Origin: an uncultured Erysipelotrichaceae bacterium
GTDB lineage: Bacteria; Bacillota_I; Bacilli_A; Erysipelotrichales; Erysipelotrichaceae
Direction: 5' to 3'
Assembly: GCA_937874965.1 (NCBI GenBank)
Contig: CALNCD010000011.1
Location: 1-7,274, forward strand
Length of the DNA: 7,274 nucleotides
The position numbers and the translations under genes were made by a program. Under the pieces are notes generated by a model. The model was not told where the DNA came from and made no database searches. It saw only the letters and a list, made by a program, of their open reading frames with translations. Shown here one piece after another: positions 6,417 to 7,274 of this stretch (its first letter is position 1; every line of letters starts with the position of its first letter).

Positions 6417-7044
6417 TCACAATTCGGGCAAACTCACTCGCCCGCCGTTCAATTTCCTGATAATCTTCGGCAGCAACAAGATCTTTGTTCACCAGTTCGC
6501 CACCGATACCGGCTGAACTTGCGCCTGCTTTGAAGAAATCTTTCAGATTGGCAGCGCCTACCGCACCCACGACCATCATATCGATTTGCGGCAAAGGTCC
6601 TTTAAGTTGCTTGATATAGTTTGCACCCAGAACGCCTGCCGGAAAAATCTTCACGATCCTTGCGCCGTTTTCCCATGCTGTCAACGCTTCAGTCGGTGTA
6701 GTGACTCCTGGAACCGGAACAACGTTATACCGTAGGCATAGTTTTATGACTTCCGTATTCAGGGTCGGTGCCAAAATAAAGGAGGCTCCGGCACTGATGG
6801 CTTCCCGAGCCGTTTCAGGGTCAAGAACGGTTCCCGCACCGATCAGGAGTTCATCCCCATAGAGGCGCTTGAGTTCACGAATCATCTGTGCTGCTCCGTC
6901 TGTATTGAACGTTACTTCAACTGCTTTAACTCCCCCTTGAATCAAGGCATCAGCAATCGGCTTGATCTTATCCTTTGGAATCCCACGGATAATGGCACAC
7001 ACTTTATTCTCTCTGATTTTTTCTAATGTAACTGAATCCTTCAT
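6394..7044 (-). CDS. eda: KDPG/KHG (2-keto-3-deoxy-6-phosphogluconate or -galactonate) aldolase
   Basis: A 216-residue class I aldolase of the KDPG family (about 205-215 residues usual), splitting 2-keto-3-deoxy-6-phospho sugar acids into pyruvate and glyceraldehyde-3-phosphate in the cytoplasm. Seen directly: VEVTFNT with Glu43, GAGTVLDPE (69-77), FILAPTLN (89-96), PVPGVTTPTE (110-119) and the Schiff-base Lys132 in VKIFPAG. The C-terminal phosphate-binding loop reads VVGAVGAANLKDF (158-170), where many relatives have a TGG(V/I) motif. ATG 7044 was chosen because AGGAGG precedes it; an in-frame ATG at 7059 would lie upstream of that site. It starts 8 bp after a galactonate dehydratase-like gene, the expected partner in a galactonate pathway, so the substrate may be KDPGal (DgoA role) rather than KDPG. 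I am sure of the family and less sure of the stereochemistry. Confidence 0.93.
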   Translation of the reverse strand: MKDSVTLEKIRENKVCAIIRGIPKDKIKPIADALIQGGVKAVEVTFNTDGAAQMIRELKRLYGDELLIGAGTVLDPETAREAISAGASFILAPTLNTEVIKLCLRYNVVPVPGVTTPTEALTAWENGARIVKIFPAGVLGANYIKQLKGPLPQIDMMVVGAVGAANLKDFFKAGASSAGIGGELVNKDLVAAEDYQEIERRASEFARIVSDFNRES

Positions 7045-7048
7045 TATT

Positions 7049-7054
7049 CCTCCT
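7049..7054 (-). promoter_or_regulatory. Ribosome binding site fixing the KDPG aldolase start
   Basis: AGGAGG on the minus strand, overlapping the dehydratase stop codon and 4 nt before ATG 7044. It rules against the upstream ATG at 7059. Confidence 0.75.
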
Positions 7055-7274
7055 ACCATTCTGCGATGGTTCCATCATCATTACGCCACAGCGGATTGCG
7101 CCACTGCAGACCTTCCAGACTGACTTTTTCAACCAGCGTTTCATTGATATCGATTCCAAGCCCCGGGCCATTCGGCACTGAGACAAAGCCATCCTTGTAA
7201 TCAAACATTTCGGTATTATTGACAAAATCCAGCAGATCATAGCCGGCATTGTAATGGATCCCCAGACTTTGCTC
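7053..7274 (-). CDS. dgoD: D-galactonate dehydratase-like enolase superfamily enzyme (partial, C-terminal 73 residues)
   Basis: Only the end of this gene lies in the window; the frame is open to the right edge. The visible part carries EQSLGIHYN at its start, then DLLDFV, GFVSVPNGPGLGIDIN, and ends WRNPLWRNDDGTIAEW. This ending, with PGLG and the closing Trp-Arg-Asn-Pro and AEW signature, is typical of D-galactonate dehydratase and close mandelate racemase-like sugar-acid dehydratases, which remove water from an aldonate to form a 2-keto-3-deoxy acid. The metal-binding and most catalytic residues are outside the window. Eight bases separate its stop from the KDPG aldolase start, and the aldolase ribosome binding site overlaps its stop codon. 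This fits a dehydratase plus aldolase catabolic unit. Substrate could be another aldonate, so the symbol is provisional. Confidence 0.82.
   Translation of the reverse strand, partial: EQSLGIHYNAGYDLLDFVNNTEMFDYKDGFVSVPNGPGLGIDINETLVEKVSLEGLQWRNPLWRNDDGTIAEW

Noticed and set aside
1..7274. tRNA/rRNA genes, CRISPR arrays, insertion sequences, prophage or attachment sites
   Set aside because: No spaced direct repeats, transposase-like frames, terminal repeats or RNA-gene patterns were seen. The window is almost entirely filled by metabolic genes.

Overview
The window reads as a piece of a bacterial (most likely Firmicutes) chromosome carrying sugar-uptake and sugar-acid catabolism genes. Every real gene is on the minus strand, so transcription runs from high to low coordinates. 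Strong AGGAGG-type ribosome binding sites, a PTS operon of the fructose family, a LicR/MtlR-type PRD regulator and a moderate GC content (judged by eye) suggest a gut-type Firmicute. An Erysipelotrichia-like lineage is my guess, and the sequence alone does not prove it.

Region A (7274 down to 5774) holds the end of an operon: the last 73 codons of a D-galactonate dehydratase-like enolase-superfamily enzyme, a complete KDPG/KDPGal-type aldolase (eda-like), and a small class II (fuculose-phosphate-type) aldolase. The genes are 8 bp apart or overlapping. Directly after the last stop codon lies a perfect 16-bp inverted repeat with a T-rich tail, taken as the operon's terminator. Dehydratase plus KDPG aldolase is the standard pair for breaking down a sugar acid such as galactonate to pyruvate and a triose phosphate.

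Region B (5773 down to 1) is a second operon. It starts with a convincing promoter (TTTCCA, 17 bp, TATACT) and a short leader. The gene order is PTS fructose-family EIIA, EIIB plus the start of EIIC, the rest of EIIC, a MalY/PatB-type PLP enzyme, a 582-residue PRD-type transcriptional regulator, and an M20 (PepT-like) metallopeptidase that runs off the window. Genes are tightly packed: 10 bp between EIIA and EIIB, a 29-bp overlap of the PLP enzyme with the regulator, and a 4-bp ATGA overlap of the regulator with the peptidase.

Two things stand out. First, the EIIBC permease is broken into two reading frames at 4705-4713. Adding one G or C there would restore a single protein of about 485 residues, so this is a frameshift (a real mutation or a sequence error) rather than two natural genes. 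Second, a sugar PTS is joined in one transcription unit to a C-S lyase-type PLP enzyme and a peptidase. That hints at import of a sugar conjugated to an amino acid or thiol rather than a plain sugar; this is inference only. Several proteins also have changed key residues: the class II aldolase lacks the usual Glu and parts of the phosphate site, and the regulator lacks several phosphorylation residues.
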